A stretch of DNA of 12,223 nt from contig PBNG01000079.1 in assembly GCA_002723015.1 (NCBI GenBank), positions 22,929 through 35,151 on the forward strand. The letters run 5' to 3'. Both the position numbers and the translations under genes were made by a program. This document shows, piece after piece, positions 6,289-12,223 of the stretch; position 1 is the first letter of the stretch; every line of letters starts with the position of its first letter. The notes below the pieces were generated by a model. That model did no database searches and was not told the DNA's origin. It saw nothing but the letters and a program-made list of their open reading frames with translations. Origin of the DNA: Roseibacillus sp. (lineage in GTDB: Bacteria; Verrucomicrobiota; Verrucomicrobiae; Verrucomicrobiales; Akkermansiaceae).

Positions 6289-8331
6289 TTATTGCACGAA
6301 CAGGTAACGCTTTGAGGTCAGCATCGCACGGGCGAGCATGAAGATATCTTCCCTGTCCTCGGCGAGGGGCAGGAGTTCCTTTTTCTCCGCTGCAGAGGGG
6401 CGGCTGGAATAAAAGGCGAGGAAGAGGTAGTCCAGGCGCTGTTCGGGATTGGTGATCTCAGCGAGCGCCTCAAAGACCTTTGAGCGTCGACTTTCAGTGC
6501 TGGCTGCAACCTGACCGTTCAGGAGTGTCAGAGCCTGTGGTATTGTCGCATCAGTATGGGCCGCCTCCGGACTATTACGGTCGGAGCCACCGAACTGGCG
6601 GACCATGGATCCGGCACGGAAAGGGCTGGGATGTTCAGAAGCTCGCATGTTGATTTCGGCTCGACTGCCTCTGGAGCTGCGATTTGTCACCGCGCTCATC
6701 CCAACCATGCCTTCCTGCATTTTTCTACCGTTCTCCCGGAGCTGCCTTTGCTGTCGCTTGAGGCGCTGCTCTTCCCGGGTATTTCCCGCTGCTTTGGCCT
6801 TATTGATGGCAATCTGGATCTCGCGGTTCTTTCTCTGGTAAACCCGCCGCTGGTCATCCATTTCCTTGGCGTCCCTGCTGGATTCAATAAGCTTACTCGC
6901 AGAGAGGTTCAGGAGGGCGTCAACGTCACTCTGGTAAGTCTTCCATTTGTATTCGAGGCCCGTATTTATGTTGTCGTCAGTATTACCGAAGGAAAGGACG
7001 GTAAAGGAATCGTAGAGTTCCTCGGCAGACATTCTCCTGAGCTGGGGACCCACAAAGTGATAATCGGTTCCGGGGGTCGATTCGACCGGCGATACCTGGC
7101 GCTGGAAGAGTTTCGTGTGATAAAGAATGCGCTCAAAGTCCCGGGTACGATAGCCCACACCCTTCATAACCTTCTCGATGTAGGTGAGAACTTCCGGGTG
7201 GGAACCCTTCAGCTTTTCATTCCAGTCATCAACCGGGTCCACCAGTCCATGCCCGAAGGTCCGGCGCCAGAGCCTGTTCGCAATGACCTTGGCAAAATAG
7301 GGGTTATCCCCGCCGGTCACCCAGTCCGCAAAGACTTTTCTCCGGTCCTCAGGATTCACGTCGGAAGCCTGTGCACCAAAAAGGGTGGCCGGCTTGACAG
7401 CTTCACCTGGCTCGCCGTCCTTATACTGGTAATCGTCCGGGAGCTTGAGCTGCTGACTCTTGGATTCCGCGATTTCATTCCGGTTGAAATAGCGCAGGAG
7501 ATAGCGCATCTCGCCGTTGATTCGCCTCAGTAGGCTGCCTCGGGCTTTTGCCCGCGTAGCTTTCTTCTTCGATTTGAGAGCCCGGTTCATGCCGGGATGA
7601 TTATTCCTTGAGTGCTCGGCCACCTTGTTAACCAGCTGACGGGCCTCATCGCTTCGATACGCGATGCCGCCGCTGAAGGCCGCCATCTCATAGTATTCCA
7701 TCTGGGTCCACGAGTCGAAGGGATGATCATGGCACTGAGCGCAGCCGATTTGATGACCGAGAAAAACCTGCACCGTGTTGCTGACGTTATCGAGAAGCAT
7801 GCCGCGGTCCCGGAGGTAATATCCCACGGCAGGATTCTTAGAAGCATGCCCCTCCGCTGAGAGCATTTCGTGAACGATTTTGTTCCACGGTTTGTCGGAA
7901 GCCAGTGAGTTTCGGAGCCAGACGTGCCACCCAAGTCCATATTGTTCCTCACCTGTCTGCAGGCGGAGGAGGTCAGCAAAATAATTGAAGGCCGAACTAT
8001 CGTAGCCGGGCGACGAGACGAGATGCTCGATGAGGCGAGTTCGCTTGTCGGGCGTCTTATCGTCAAGAAACCGGGATGCTTCCATCGCGGTTGGGATGCG
8101 GCCGACAATATTGAGATAACTGCGTCGAACGAAGGTGTCTTCGGCAACGATGGGAAGTGGTTGTAATTTCCTCGTCCGGAGATCTGCCTCGAGCAGTTGA
8201 TCGATTTTCGCCGCGGCCTGAAGAACCTCGCTTAGTGAAAGAGGCTTGGAGGGGGCGGCCCCCGAAAGGATACCGGGGCCTACCAGTGCAAGAGCGGCCC
8301 AGAGGATTCGCTTCAGGTGAGAGGAGCACAT
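6289..8331 (-). CDS. Secreted DUF1549/DUF1553 domain protein
   Basis: The product has 680 residues. A Sec-type signal is visible at 1-26 (basic start, WAALALVGPGILSG, then AA). DUF1549 spans about 40-225 with FVRRSYLNIVGRIPT (67-81) and C197-A-Q-C-H201-D-H-P-F-D, the single CxxCH of the protein. DUF1553 spans about 327-650 with RRKVFADWVTGGDNPYFAKV, NRLWRRTFGHGLV (352-364), LRRMSAEELYDSF (431-443) and a C-terminal RYLFVQ that resembles the usual family ending. Between them and within DUF1553 lie Lys/Arg-rich stretches: about 245-275, and a probable coiled coil at 480-545. In many PVC proteins these domains follow cytochrome-like PSCyt domains; none is present here. The biochemical role is unknown; the CxxCH could hold heme c or a metal. 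It is the first gene of the unit with DUF1501. No SD is visible. Confidence 0.92.
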   Translation of the reverse strand: MCSSHLKRILWAALALVGPGILSGAAPSKPLSLSEVLQAAAKIDQLLEADLRTRKLQPLPIVAEDTFVRRSYLNIVGRIPTAMEASRFLDDKTPDKRTRLIEHLVSSPGYDSSAFNYFADLLRLQTGEEQYGLGWHVWLRNSLASDKPWNKIVHEMLSAEGHASKNPAVGYYLRDRGMLLDNVSNTVQVFLGHQIGCAQCHDHPFDSWTQMEYYEMAAFSGGIAYRSDEARQLVNKVAEHSRNNHPGMNRALKSKKKATRAKARGSLLRRINGEMRYLLRYFNRNEIAESKSQQLKLPDDYQYKDGEPGEAVKPATLFGAQASDVNPEDRRKVFADWVTGGDNPYFAKVIANRLWRRTFGHGLVDPVDDWNEKLKGSHPEVLTYIEKVMKGVGYRTRDFERILYHTKLFQRQVSPVESTPGTDYHFVGPQLRRMSAEELYDSFTVLSFGNTDDNINTGLEYKWKTYQSDVDALLNLSASKLIESSRDAKEMDDQRRVYQRKNREIQIAINKAKAAGNTREEQRLKRQQRQLRENGRKMQEGMVGMSAVTNRSSRGSRAEINMRASEHPSPFRAGSMVRQFGGSDRNSPEAAHTDATIPQALTLLNGQVAASTESRRSKVFEALAEITNPEQRLDYLFLAFYSSRPSAAEKKELLPLAEDREDIFMLARAMLTSKRYLFVQ

Positions 8332-8354
8332 TGGTTTGAGAGGGAAGTGTCGGG

Positions 8355-8384
8355 CTTATCTGGTCGGCGTCAACTTTGGATCAA
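8355..8384 (-). promoter_or_regulatory. Weak promoter candidate for the DUF1549-DUF1501 unit
   Basis: Read on the minus strand, TTGATC (8384-8379) could be a -35 and GATAAG (8360-8355) a -10, each matching four of six consensus bases, with an 18-base spacer. The start of transcription would be about 20 bases before the ATG at 8331. This is one of several weak possibilities in the region. Confidence 0.25.
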
Positions 8385-8490
8385 ACCCTCTGAAGTAAAC
8401 GGAGTTGTGCCCGACGATATTTCAAATCGAAAACTACCCGAAATGGGCTAGTAGCGGAAGTCACATCCTTCGGTCAGATTGTATTATTTT

Positions 8491-8531
8491 CGGCTAAACC
8501 CCTTTTTTTTATATCTTTCGGGGCTTGGCCG
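8491..8531. repeat. Large hairpin with a T-rich loop ahead of comM
   Basis: CGGCTAAACCCC (8491-8502) pairs with GGGGCTTGGCCG (8520-8531): ten Watson-Crick pairs, one U-G and one A-C mismatch over 12 positions. The 17-base loop begins with eight T. It lies 73 bases before the comM start, in a divergent region where no gene reads into it from upstream, so it is not a simple terminator. A leader structure for comM, a small RNA or a protein site are all open. Confidence 0.5.
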
Positions 8532-8576
8532 AGGTCGGGATTTCTGGGCTGGAGGTAGTTCTACAGCCGTGGTAAG

Positions 8577-8590
8577 TGTTCTTTTGAACA
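8577..8590. promoter_or_regulatory. 14-bp inverted repeat just upstream of comM, operator-like
   Basis: TGTTCTTTTGAACA has perfect five-base arms around TTTT, 14 bases before the comM ATG and six bases before its SD. Its half sites GTTC/GAAC recall LexA-type half sites, but the order GTTC-N4-GAAC is the reverse of the GAAC-N4-GTTC box of Firmicutes, so LexA is not claimed. A repressor here could block transcription or translation start. Confidence 0.4.
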
Positions 8591-8604
8591 TCATTAAGGG
8601 CGAC

Positions 8605-10140
8605 ATGATCACGAAATTGCATAGTGCGGGCCTGAGGGGTGTAGAGGCGGTCGAGGTTGAAGTGGAGGTAAGCTCTCCGGGACGGGGCATACCGCGGATG
8701 ACCATCGTAGGACTCCCGGATGCTGCCGTAAGGGAATCCGCAGAACGGGTCACCTCTGCGGTCTGCGCCTCTGCGTTGCCAAAGGATGATGGGGCGATCA
8801 CGGTGAATCTTGCGCCGGCTGACTTGAAGAAAGAGGGGCCCTCGTTTGACTTGCCGATCGCGCTCGCGGTAGTGGCCTGTGCGGAGGGGGTCACTCTGAG
8901 CCGTGCTGAGGATTGTCAGATTATCGGGGAGCTTGCCCTTGATGGTTCAGTTCGTCCCGTAAAAGGAATTCTCTCGGCTGCGATCGAGGCAAAGAGCCGA
9001 GGAAGGAAGAGGCTTCTGGTGCCCTCTGAAAACGCATCCGAGGCAGCCGCGGTGACCGGGATAGAGGTCTTCGGAGTGAGTGGCCTGCGTCAGGCGTGGG
9101 ATTTTCTCCGTGGGGAGAAGATGCTGGAACCTGCTGTTACGGGGTCCTTACTGCATGCCGGGAAAGATTCCTATTCGGTCGATCTTGCAGAAGTGCAGGG
9201 TCAGAAGCATGTTAAGCGGGCTCTGGAAATTGCAGCCGCGGGATCGCACAACCTCCTGATGGTAGGTCCGCCAGGAACAGGGAAATCCATGCTGGCAAAG
9301 CGAATTCCCACGATCCTGCCGGGGATGACTGAGACAGAGTCGATTGAGGTAACCCGGGTGCATTCCATAGCGGGACAACTCGTTCCCGGGGCAGGCCTTC
9401 TCCGAAGCCGGCCTTTCCGCAGCCCCCACCATACGATCTCGAACGCGGGATTACTTGGTGGAGGAAGTAACCCGGGCCCGGGGGAGATTTCGCTGGCCCA
9501 TAATGGGGTTCTGTTCCTGGATGAGCTGCCAGAGTTTCGCCGACAGACATTGGAGGTTCTGCGCCAGCCATTGGAGGATGGAGCGGTGACGATTTCCCGG
9601 GCAGCGGGAACCCTGACCTTTCCCAGCAAGGTGCTGCTCGTTGGTTCTTTGAATCCATGCCCCTGTGGATATTTTGGTGACCCTTCCCGGAGTTGCTCGT
9701 GTTCGCTCCGGCAGGTGGAGCAATACCGGCACAAGATATCCGGCCCCTTGCTTGATCGCATGGACCTTCATGTCGAAGTTCCTCTGGTGGATTTCAAGCA
9801 ACTCTCGTCAAGGGTGCCGGCAGAAAAGTCCTCCAAGGTGCGCCAGCGGGTAAGAGAGTGTCGGGAGCAACAGCGGAACCGGTTCAGTGAGTCACCCGGA
9901 ACGCGGGTCAATTCAGAGATGAGCCCGGAAGAGGTTCGTTGTTTCTGTGAGATGGATCCGGAGTCAAGCCATCTCATGGAACAGGCGATGACTCGCCTGG
10001 GCCTCTCGGCCCGGGCCTACGACAGAATTCTGAAAGTTGCTCGCACGGTTGCTGATCTAGAGGGTTCAGAGCGTCTCTTGTCCGAACATCTTCTGGAAGC
10101 CATTCAATTTCGCTCCCTTGATCGCAAGCTGATGGGATAG
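8605..10140 (+). CDS. comM: YifB/ComM family Mg chelatase-like AAA+ ATPase
   Basis: The start is placed at ATG 8605, with AAGGG at 8596-8600; the open frame continues upstream to 8479, but family members begin with this MxxKxxSAxLxGxxAxxVEVEV pattern, giving 511 residues, the usual length. The N-terminal ChlI-like domain includes [13 protein letters not shown] (33-45) and FDLPIALA (81-88). The AAA+ core has a Walker A GPPGTGKS at 221-228 and Walker [10 protein letters not shown] at 303-311. A four-Cys cluster, C352-P-C354 and C364-S-C366, and [11 protein letters not shown] (382-392) are also typical. ComM is a hexameric DNA helicase that promotes branch migration during natural transformation; that role is known for gamma-proteobacterial ComM and is inferred here. 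It is cytoplasmic and appears to be transcribed alone, from a region holding two inverted repeats. Confidence 0.96.
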   Translation: MITKLHSAGLRGVEAVEVEVEVSSPGRGIPRMTIVGLPDAAVRESAERVTSAVCASALPKDDGAITVNLAPADLKKEGPSFDLPIALAVVACAEGVTLSRAEDCQIIGELALDGSVRPVKGILSAAIEAKSRGRKRLLVPSENASEAAAVTGIEVFGVSGLRQAWDFLRGEKMLEPAVTGSLLHAGKDSYSVDLAEVQGQKHVKRALEIAAAGSHNLLMVGPPGTGKSMLAKRIPTILPGMTETESIEVTRVHSIAGQLVPGAGLLRSRPFRSPHHTISNAGLLGGGSNPGPGEISLAHNGVLFLDELPEFRRQTLEVLRQPLEDGAVTISRAAGTLTFPSKVLLVGSLNPCPCGYFGDPSRSCSCSLRQVEQYRHKISGPLLDRMDLHVEVPLVDFKQLSSRVPAEKSSKVRQRVRECREQQRNRFSESPGTRVNSEMSPEEVRCFCEMDPESSHLMEQAMTRLGLSARAYDRILKVARTVADLEGSERLLSEHLLEAIQFRSLDRKLMG

Positions 10141-10163
10141 TCAGTATGCTTGCCCAATTTTGG

Positions 10164-10192
10164 CCGGGAGCCGAGTGGTCAGGTCGTCCCGG
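10164..10192 (+). terminator. Weak inverted repeat after comM
   Basis: CCGGGA (10164-10169) and TCCCGG (10187-10192) are perfect six-base arms around a 17-base loop, 23 bases after the comM stop. No T run follows. The rest of the 202-base spacer up to the bacterioferritin stop shows only a CGGAGGC direct repeat (10295-10301, 10304-10310) and no supported gene. Confidence 0.22.
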
Positions 10193-10342
10193 ATCTCATT
10201 CAGGGCTACCTCGCAGGGTGAACTCAGCGTCCGACTCCTGCATGAAGAGCGTTCTCGGCCGTCTATTTGCATCACTACCGGTACTCCCTTTCTTCGGAGG
10301 CACCGGAGGCGCGTTCTCTTCCAGCGGGTGCGGGGCAAGGGT

Positions 10343-10819
10343 TCATGCGGCAGCTTTCATCTGCTGAGCCAGATATTGCTCCAGACCGACCATGCCGATG
10401 AGGTCGAATTGTGACTCAGCCCAGTCGATACTTTCCTCTGATTCCACAACCATGCGTTCCATGAGGTCACGGCTTCCTGCGTCGTGCTTGTCGATCGCAA
10501 GGGATACAGCCTCATTGTAGGTGGCAACACCCTTCTTCTCCAGCTCGTAGCTGTTCTCGATATGTTCGCGTGGAGTCGACCCTACTTTGATATCGTGGTA
10601 GCGCGCGATTTCCGGGGTCCCGCCGAGGAAGAGGACCCGATCAATAACTTCCTCGGCATGTTTCATTTCTTCAATCGACTCATCGTAGAAGTGTTTCGCC
10701 AGGGACTCGAGTCCCCAGTCCTTGCACATCTTGGAACTGATGAAGTAGAGGTTGATGGCTGTTAGTTCGATCGTGAGTCCTGCGTTAAGCGCTTCGATTA
10801 CCTGTTCGTCTCCTTGCAT
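10343..10819 (-). CDS. bfr: Bacterioferritin with altered ferroxidase ligands
   Basis: The 158 residues equal the length of E. coli Bfr and align without gaps. Bacterioferritin forms a 24-subunit cytoplasmic shell that oxidises ferrous iron and stores it as ferric mineral, with heme between subunit pairs. The heme ligand Met52 is present (EEM52KH), as are ferroxidase ligands Glu18, Glu51, His54 and Glu94. At the positions of Glu127 and His130, however, this protein reads E126-S127-E128-E129-S130-I-D-W, so both second-site ligands are Ser (codons TCA and AGT, read directly). Glu126 or Glu128 might substitute for 127, but nothing replaces His130. The family call is very sure; reduced ferroxidase activity is an inference. 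No SD precedes the ATG; the promoter candidate at 10831-10859 would leave almost no leader. It lies 140 bases downstream of the SGNH gene. Confidence 0.95.
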   Translation of the reverse strand: MQGDEQVIEALNAGLTIELTAINLYFISSKMCKDWGLESLAKHFYDESIEEMKHAEEVIDRVLFLGGTPEIARYHDIKVGSTPREHIENSYELEKKGVATYNEAVSLAIDKHDAGSRDLMERMVVESEESIDWAESQFDLIGMVGLEQYLAQQMKAAA

Positions 10820-10830
10820 GTTTCTGATGG

Positions 10831-10859
10831 ATTATGCGCGAACGATAAGCCGTGCCCAA
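10831..10859 (-). promoter_or_regulatory. bfr: Candidate promoter for bfr giving a near-leaderless transcript
   Basis: On the minus strand, TTGGGC (10859-10854) and CATAAT (10836-10831) are separated by exactly 17 bases; the -10 matches five of six consensus bases, the -35 three or four. The -10 ends 11 bases before the ATG, so the leader would be about five bases. That agrees with the absence of an SD for bfr. Confidence 0.42.
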
Positions 10860-10867
10860 ACAACTCC

Positions 10868-10914
10868 AAGAGATAATTCGGGAGTTCTCTTATTGTTAAT
10901 GAGACCATGTCTCA
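10868..10914. promoter_or_regulatory. Two inverted repeats just upstream of the bfr promoter
   Basis: AAGAGA (10868-10873) with TCTCTT (10886-10891), and TGAGAC (10900-10905), centre CAT, GTCTCA (10909-10914), are perfect six-base inverted repeats side by side, starting nine bases upstream of the bfr -35. They may be regulator sites, for example for iron or oxidative stress, though they do not match the Fur box. The second one could instead be a weak terminator hairpin for the SGNH gene, since it lies 45 bases or so past its stop. Confidence 0.38.
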
Positions 10915-10959
10915 AGTGCTCTACTGAAGGAGCGTGACGGTCGGATGCAGGTCCACTTT

Positions 10960-11685
10960 TCACCACGCTGCCTGCGCTGCCTTGACCTGCTCGGCATTCA
11001 ACCCGAAGGCCCTCAGCACGCCGACAGCCATCATCTTGTTGCCGTCGGGATTCATGTGCACGCCATCTGAAGTGAGAAGTTTGCCGTTCTTCTTGTCGCT
11101 GCTTGTCTCAATGATGGACTGCATGTCGGTGTTCAAGTCAGCGAGAAGACATTTCTTTTCTTTTGCGAGTTCTCTGAGGAAACCATTGTAGGTCGCAAGC
11201 TTCTTGTTGTTTGGGTTATCCTTGTCTTCTCCGATCATTGTGGAAGTGAGGATCACCACCTTCACGCCGGCGTCCTGGCACTGGTCCACAATCTTGGTTA
11301 TGTTGACCTTGTAGTCAGTGAGGCTGACTCCGCGTTTTCCGTGCCAGACGTCATTGACTCCACAACTGAGGGTCATCCAGTCGGGCTTCTTGCTCAGGAC
11401 GTCCCTTTCAAGCCGGGCAAGCATCTGATTGGACTTATGGCCACTGATGCCTGCCGGAATGGCTGAGGTGCTTACTCCGGCGGACTCAAGACCCTGAATG
11501 GCTAGTCGGACATAGCCATTGGGACGAGCTCCCGCCTGAGTGATGGAATCTCCAAGGAAAGCGATTTTCTCACCCTCTTTAACGGCAATCTCCGCCATTG
11601 CGGTCGTGGTGATAGTCAGGACAGCAAAGGTGGTCAATACGATCCGGGAAGTAGCTGCAAAGGTTAACTTATGACTTACGTTCAT
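10960..11685 (-). CDS. Secreted SGNH/GDSL hydrolase (probable esterase)
   Basis: The 241-residue protein begins with a Sec signal (hydrophobic 14-28, likely cut after A-M-A31). The SGNH blocks follow in order: block I G45-D-S47-I-T with the nucleophile Ser47; block II around G79-I-S-G82; block III G109-V-N111-D; block V D207-G-V-H210 with the catalytic Asp-His pair. Length and layout fit small bacterial GDSL esterases such as acetylxylan, rhamnogalacturonan or sialate O-acetylesterases; lysophospholipase or thioesterase roles cannot be excluded. Being exported, it would remove acyl groups from an extracellular or periplasmic substrate, possibly a polysaccharide. It is transcribed away from the PQQ-propeller gene, with a 140-base divergent region between them, and in the same direction as bfr but likely separate from it. 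No SD is visible before ATG 11685. Confidence 0.93.
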   Translation of the reverse strand: MNVSHKLTFAATSRIVLTTFAVLTITTTAMAEIAVKEGEKIAFLGDSITQAGARPNGYVRLAIQGLESAGVSTSAIPAGISGHKSNQMLARLERDVLSKKPDWMTLSCGVNDVWHGKRGVSLTDYKVNITKIVDQCQDAGVKVVILTSTMIGEDKDNPNNKKLATYNGFLRELAKEKKCLLADLNTDMQSIIETSSDKKNGKLLTSDGVHMNPDGNKMMAVGVLRAFGLNAEQVKAAQAAW

Positions 11686-11721
11686 TCTACGGTTAGTGGA
11701 TGGGTTCGAATCAGCGGGTTT

Positions 11722-11817
11722 GTGGGCCGGGAGATGTGTCGATATCAGGAGGTTGGAGTCAATGCGAATCGCCGTGGTCAGGTTCTTGATTGACTGGAGG
11801 TGGGCCGGAAATCAGGA
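11722..11817. repeat. Two short direct-repeat pairs in the SGNH-PQQ divergent region
   Basis: GTGGGCCGG occurs at 11722-11730 and 11800-11808, and each copy is followed by ATCAGGA (11744-11750 and 11811-11817). The gap between the two words differs (13 and 2 bases), so this is not a clean tandem copy. It may be the trace of an old duplication or chance; the second ATCAGGA supplies the AGGA ahead of the PQQ gene. Confidence 0.3.
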
Positions 11818-11821
11818 ATAG
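11762..11821 (+). CDS. Possible 19-codon leader ORF before the PQQ-propeller gene
   Basis: An ATG at 11762 reads MRIAVVRFLIDWRWAGNQE and stops at TAG 11819-11821. It is preceded by AGGAGG at 11747-11752 with nine bases of spacing, the strongest SD in the window. Its stop is four bases before the ATG of the next gene, so ribosomes ending here could restart there. Such a layout suggests a coupling or attenuation leader; the two Trp residues are suggestive but too few to argue for tryptophan control. No homology can be judged at this length. Confidence 0.38.
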   Translation: MRIAVVRFLIDWRWAGNQE

Positions 11822-11825
11822 CAGC

Positions 11826-12223
11826 ATGCTGGACCGATTTTGTCGCTGCCAATTGTCTGTTCTCCTGGCCTCAGCCGTTCTTACAGGTGGGTTCGCTCTT
11901 GCGGATGAGCGCTCCACAAACTGGGCTCAGTTCCGTGGTCCCGGAGCGAGAGGGGTTGCGGTCAATCCCGGTCTGCCGGAGACATGGTCTGCGACTGAGA
12001 ACGTAGAATGGAAACGTGATCTCCCGGGCCGTGGGTGGTCGTGTCCGGTAGTTTGGGGCAAGCGCGTTTTTGTGACCACCGTGGTGAACGAGGGCGTCTC
12101 AGAAAAACCCAAGAAGGGGCTCTATTTTGGTGGAGAACGGCCCAAGTTTCCGGAAACTGTTCATCGTTGGAAGGTTTATTGTCTCGATCTGCAAAGCGGG
12201 CGAGTGCTCTGGGAGCGGGAGGT
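11826..12223 (+). CDS. PQQ-binding-like beta-propeller protein, C-terminus beyond the right edge
   Basis: The frame runs from ATG 11826 to the right edge without a stop, giving 132 complete codons. AGGA at 11814-11817 is a plausible SD. Residues 1-26 form a Sec signal (MLDRFCRCQ, then LSVLLASAVLTGGFALA) with a likely cut after A-L-A26. The mature protein starts with N32-W-A-Q-F-R-G-P-G40, followed by LPETWSATENVEWKRDLPG, the typical opening of BamB-like propellers of Planctomycetes and Verrucomicrobia, and then WSCPVVWGKRVFVT and Y118-C-L-D-L-Q-S-G-R-V-L-W-E, propeller repeat motifs. Such proteins have about 400-450 residues and sit in the periplasm; the family includes both BamB-type scaffold proteins and quinoprotein-like folds, and the cofactor residues cannot be judged from this fragment. 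The domain call is strong, the function unknown. Confidence 0.88.
   Translation, partial: MLDRFCRCQLSVLLASAVLTGGFALADERSTNWAQFRGPGARGVAVNPGLPETWSATENVEWKRDLPGRGWSCPVVWGKRVFVTTVVNEGVSEKPKKGLYFGGERPKFPETVHRWKVYCLDLQSGRVLWERE

Noticed and set aside
5428..6315. 295-codon open frame on the plus strand opposite the DUF1501 gene
   Set aside because: It overlaps a clear DUF1501 gene with Tat signal and has no family features.
6556..7533. 325-codon open frame on the plus strand inside the DUF1549/1553 gene
   Set aside because: It lies wholly opposite a strongly supported gene and shows no recognisable domain; it is an antisense shadow of GC-rich coding DNA.
8349..8415. GTCGGGC / GCCCGAC seven-base inverted repeat in the DUF1549-comM spacer
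   Set aside because: The arms are 53 bases apart and short; a chance occurrence is likely at this GC content.
8479..8604. Upstream extension of the comM frame to 8479
   Set aside because: The 42 extra residues do not resemble any ComM N-terminus and would run through the hairpin and operator-like repeat; ATG 8605 has an SD and the expected sequence.
829..10140. Pseudopilins and comM as parts of one DNA-uptake locus
   Set aside because: They are separated by over 5 kb of unrelated genes on both strands, and the pseudopilins resemble secretion-type cassettes rather than competence pilins; no comEC, comEA or pilus motor gene is present.
10141..10338. 65-codon minus frame between comM and bfr
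   Set aside because: It starts at TTG without an SD, is Arg-rich and has no recognisable feature; I treat the spacer as non-coding.

Overview
The window looks like a chromosomal segment from a member of the Verrucomicrobiota (PVC superphylum). The main pointers are a Tat-exported DUF1501 protein downstream of a DUF1549/DUF1553 protein, a trio of pseudopilin genes resembling the Verru_Chthon cassette, a BamB-like PQQ propeller protein opening with an N-W-x-Q-F-R-G-P-G motif, and a general scarcity of Shine-Dalgarno sequences. This assignment is inferred from family knowledge, not from a database search. I saw no tRNA, rRNA, CRISPR array, insertion sequence or phage gene.

Layout from left to right: (1) a lipoprotein gene on the minus strand, 1-522, cut by the left edge; its mature part is rich in His and Tyr. 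(2) A 306-base divergent region, 523-828, with a promoter candidate and direct repeats. (3) Three plus-strand genes, 829-3239, for pseudopilins with prepilin cleavage sites; they resemble the D/H-like, B-like and C-like members of the Verru_Chthon cassette, and the large A partner is absent here. (4) A 162-base spacer with three inverted repeats, then a GntP-family permease, 3402-4901. (5) Converging on it, a minus-strand pair read as DUF1549/DUF1553 (6289-8331) then DUF1501 (4927-6249). (6) A divergent spacer with a large hairpin and a 14-bp inverted repeat, then comM, 8605-10140. (7) On the minus strand, an SGNH hydrolase (10960-11685) followed by a bacterioferritin (10343-10819). (8) On the plus strand, a possible 19-codon leader ORF, then a PQQ-propeller protein cut by the right edge, 11826 onward.

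Most products are exported or membrane proteins (lipoprotein, pseudopilins, permease, Tat-exported DUF1501 protein, secreted DUF1549/1553, SGNH and PQQ proteins). ComM and bacterioferritin are the clear cytoplasmic ones. The window reads as several short independent transcription units rather than one pathway.

The points most worth a second look are a bacterioferritin that keeps its heme methionine but has Ser at two usual ferroxidase ligands, the pseudopilin trio with an Asp-rich calcium-loop-like motif in each member and no A partner, the His/Tyr/Cys-rich lipoprotein divergent from it, the two inverted repeats ahead of comM, and the short upstream ORF ahead of the PQQ gene. I did not find a clear-cut new defence or mobile system.
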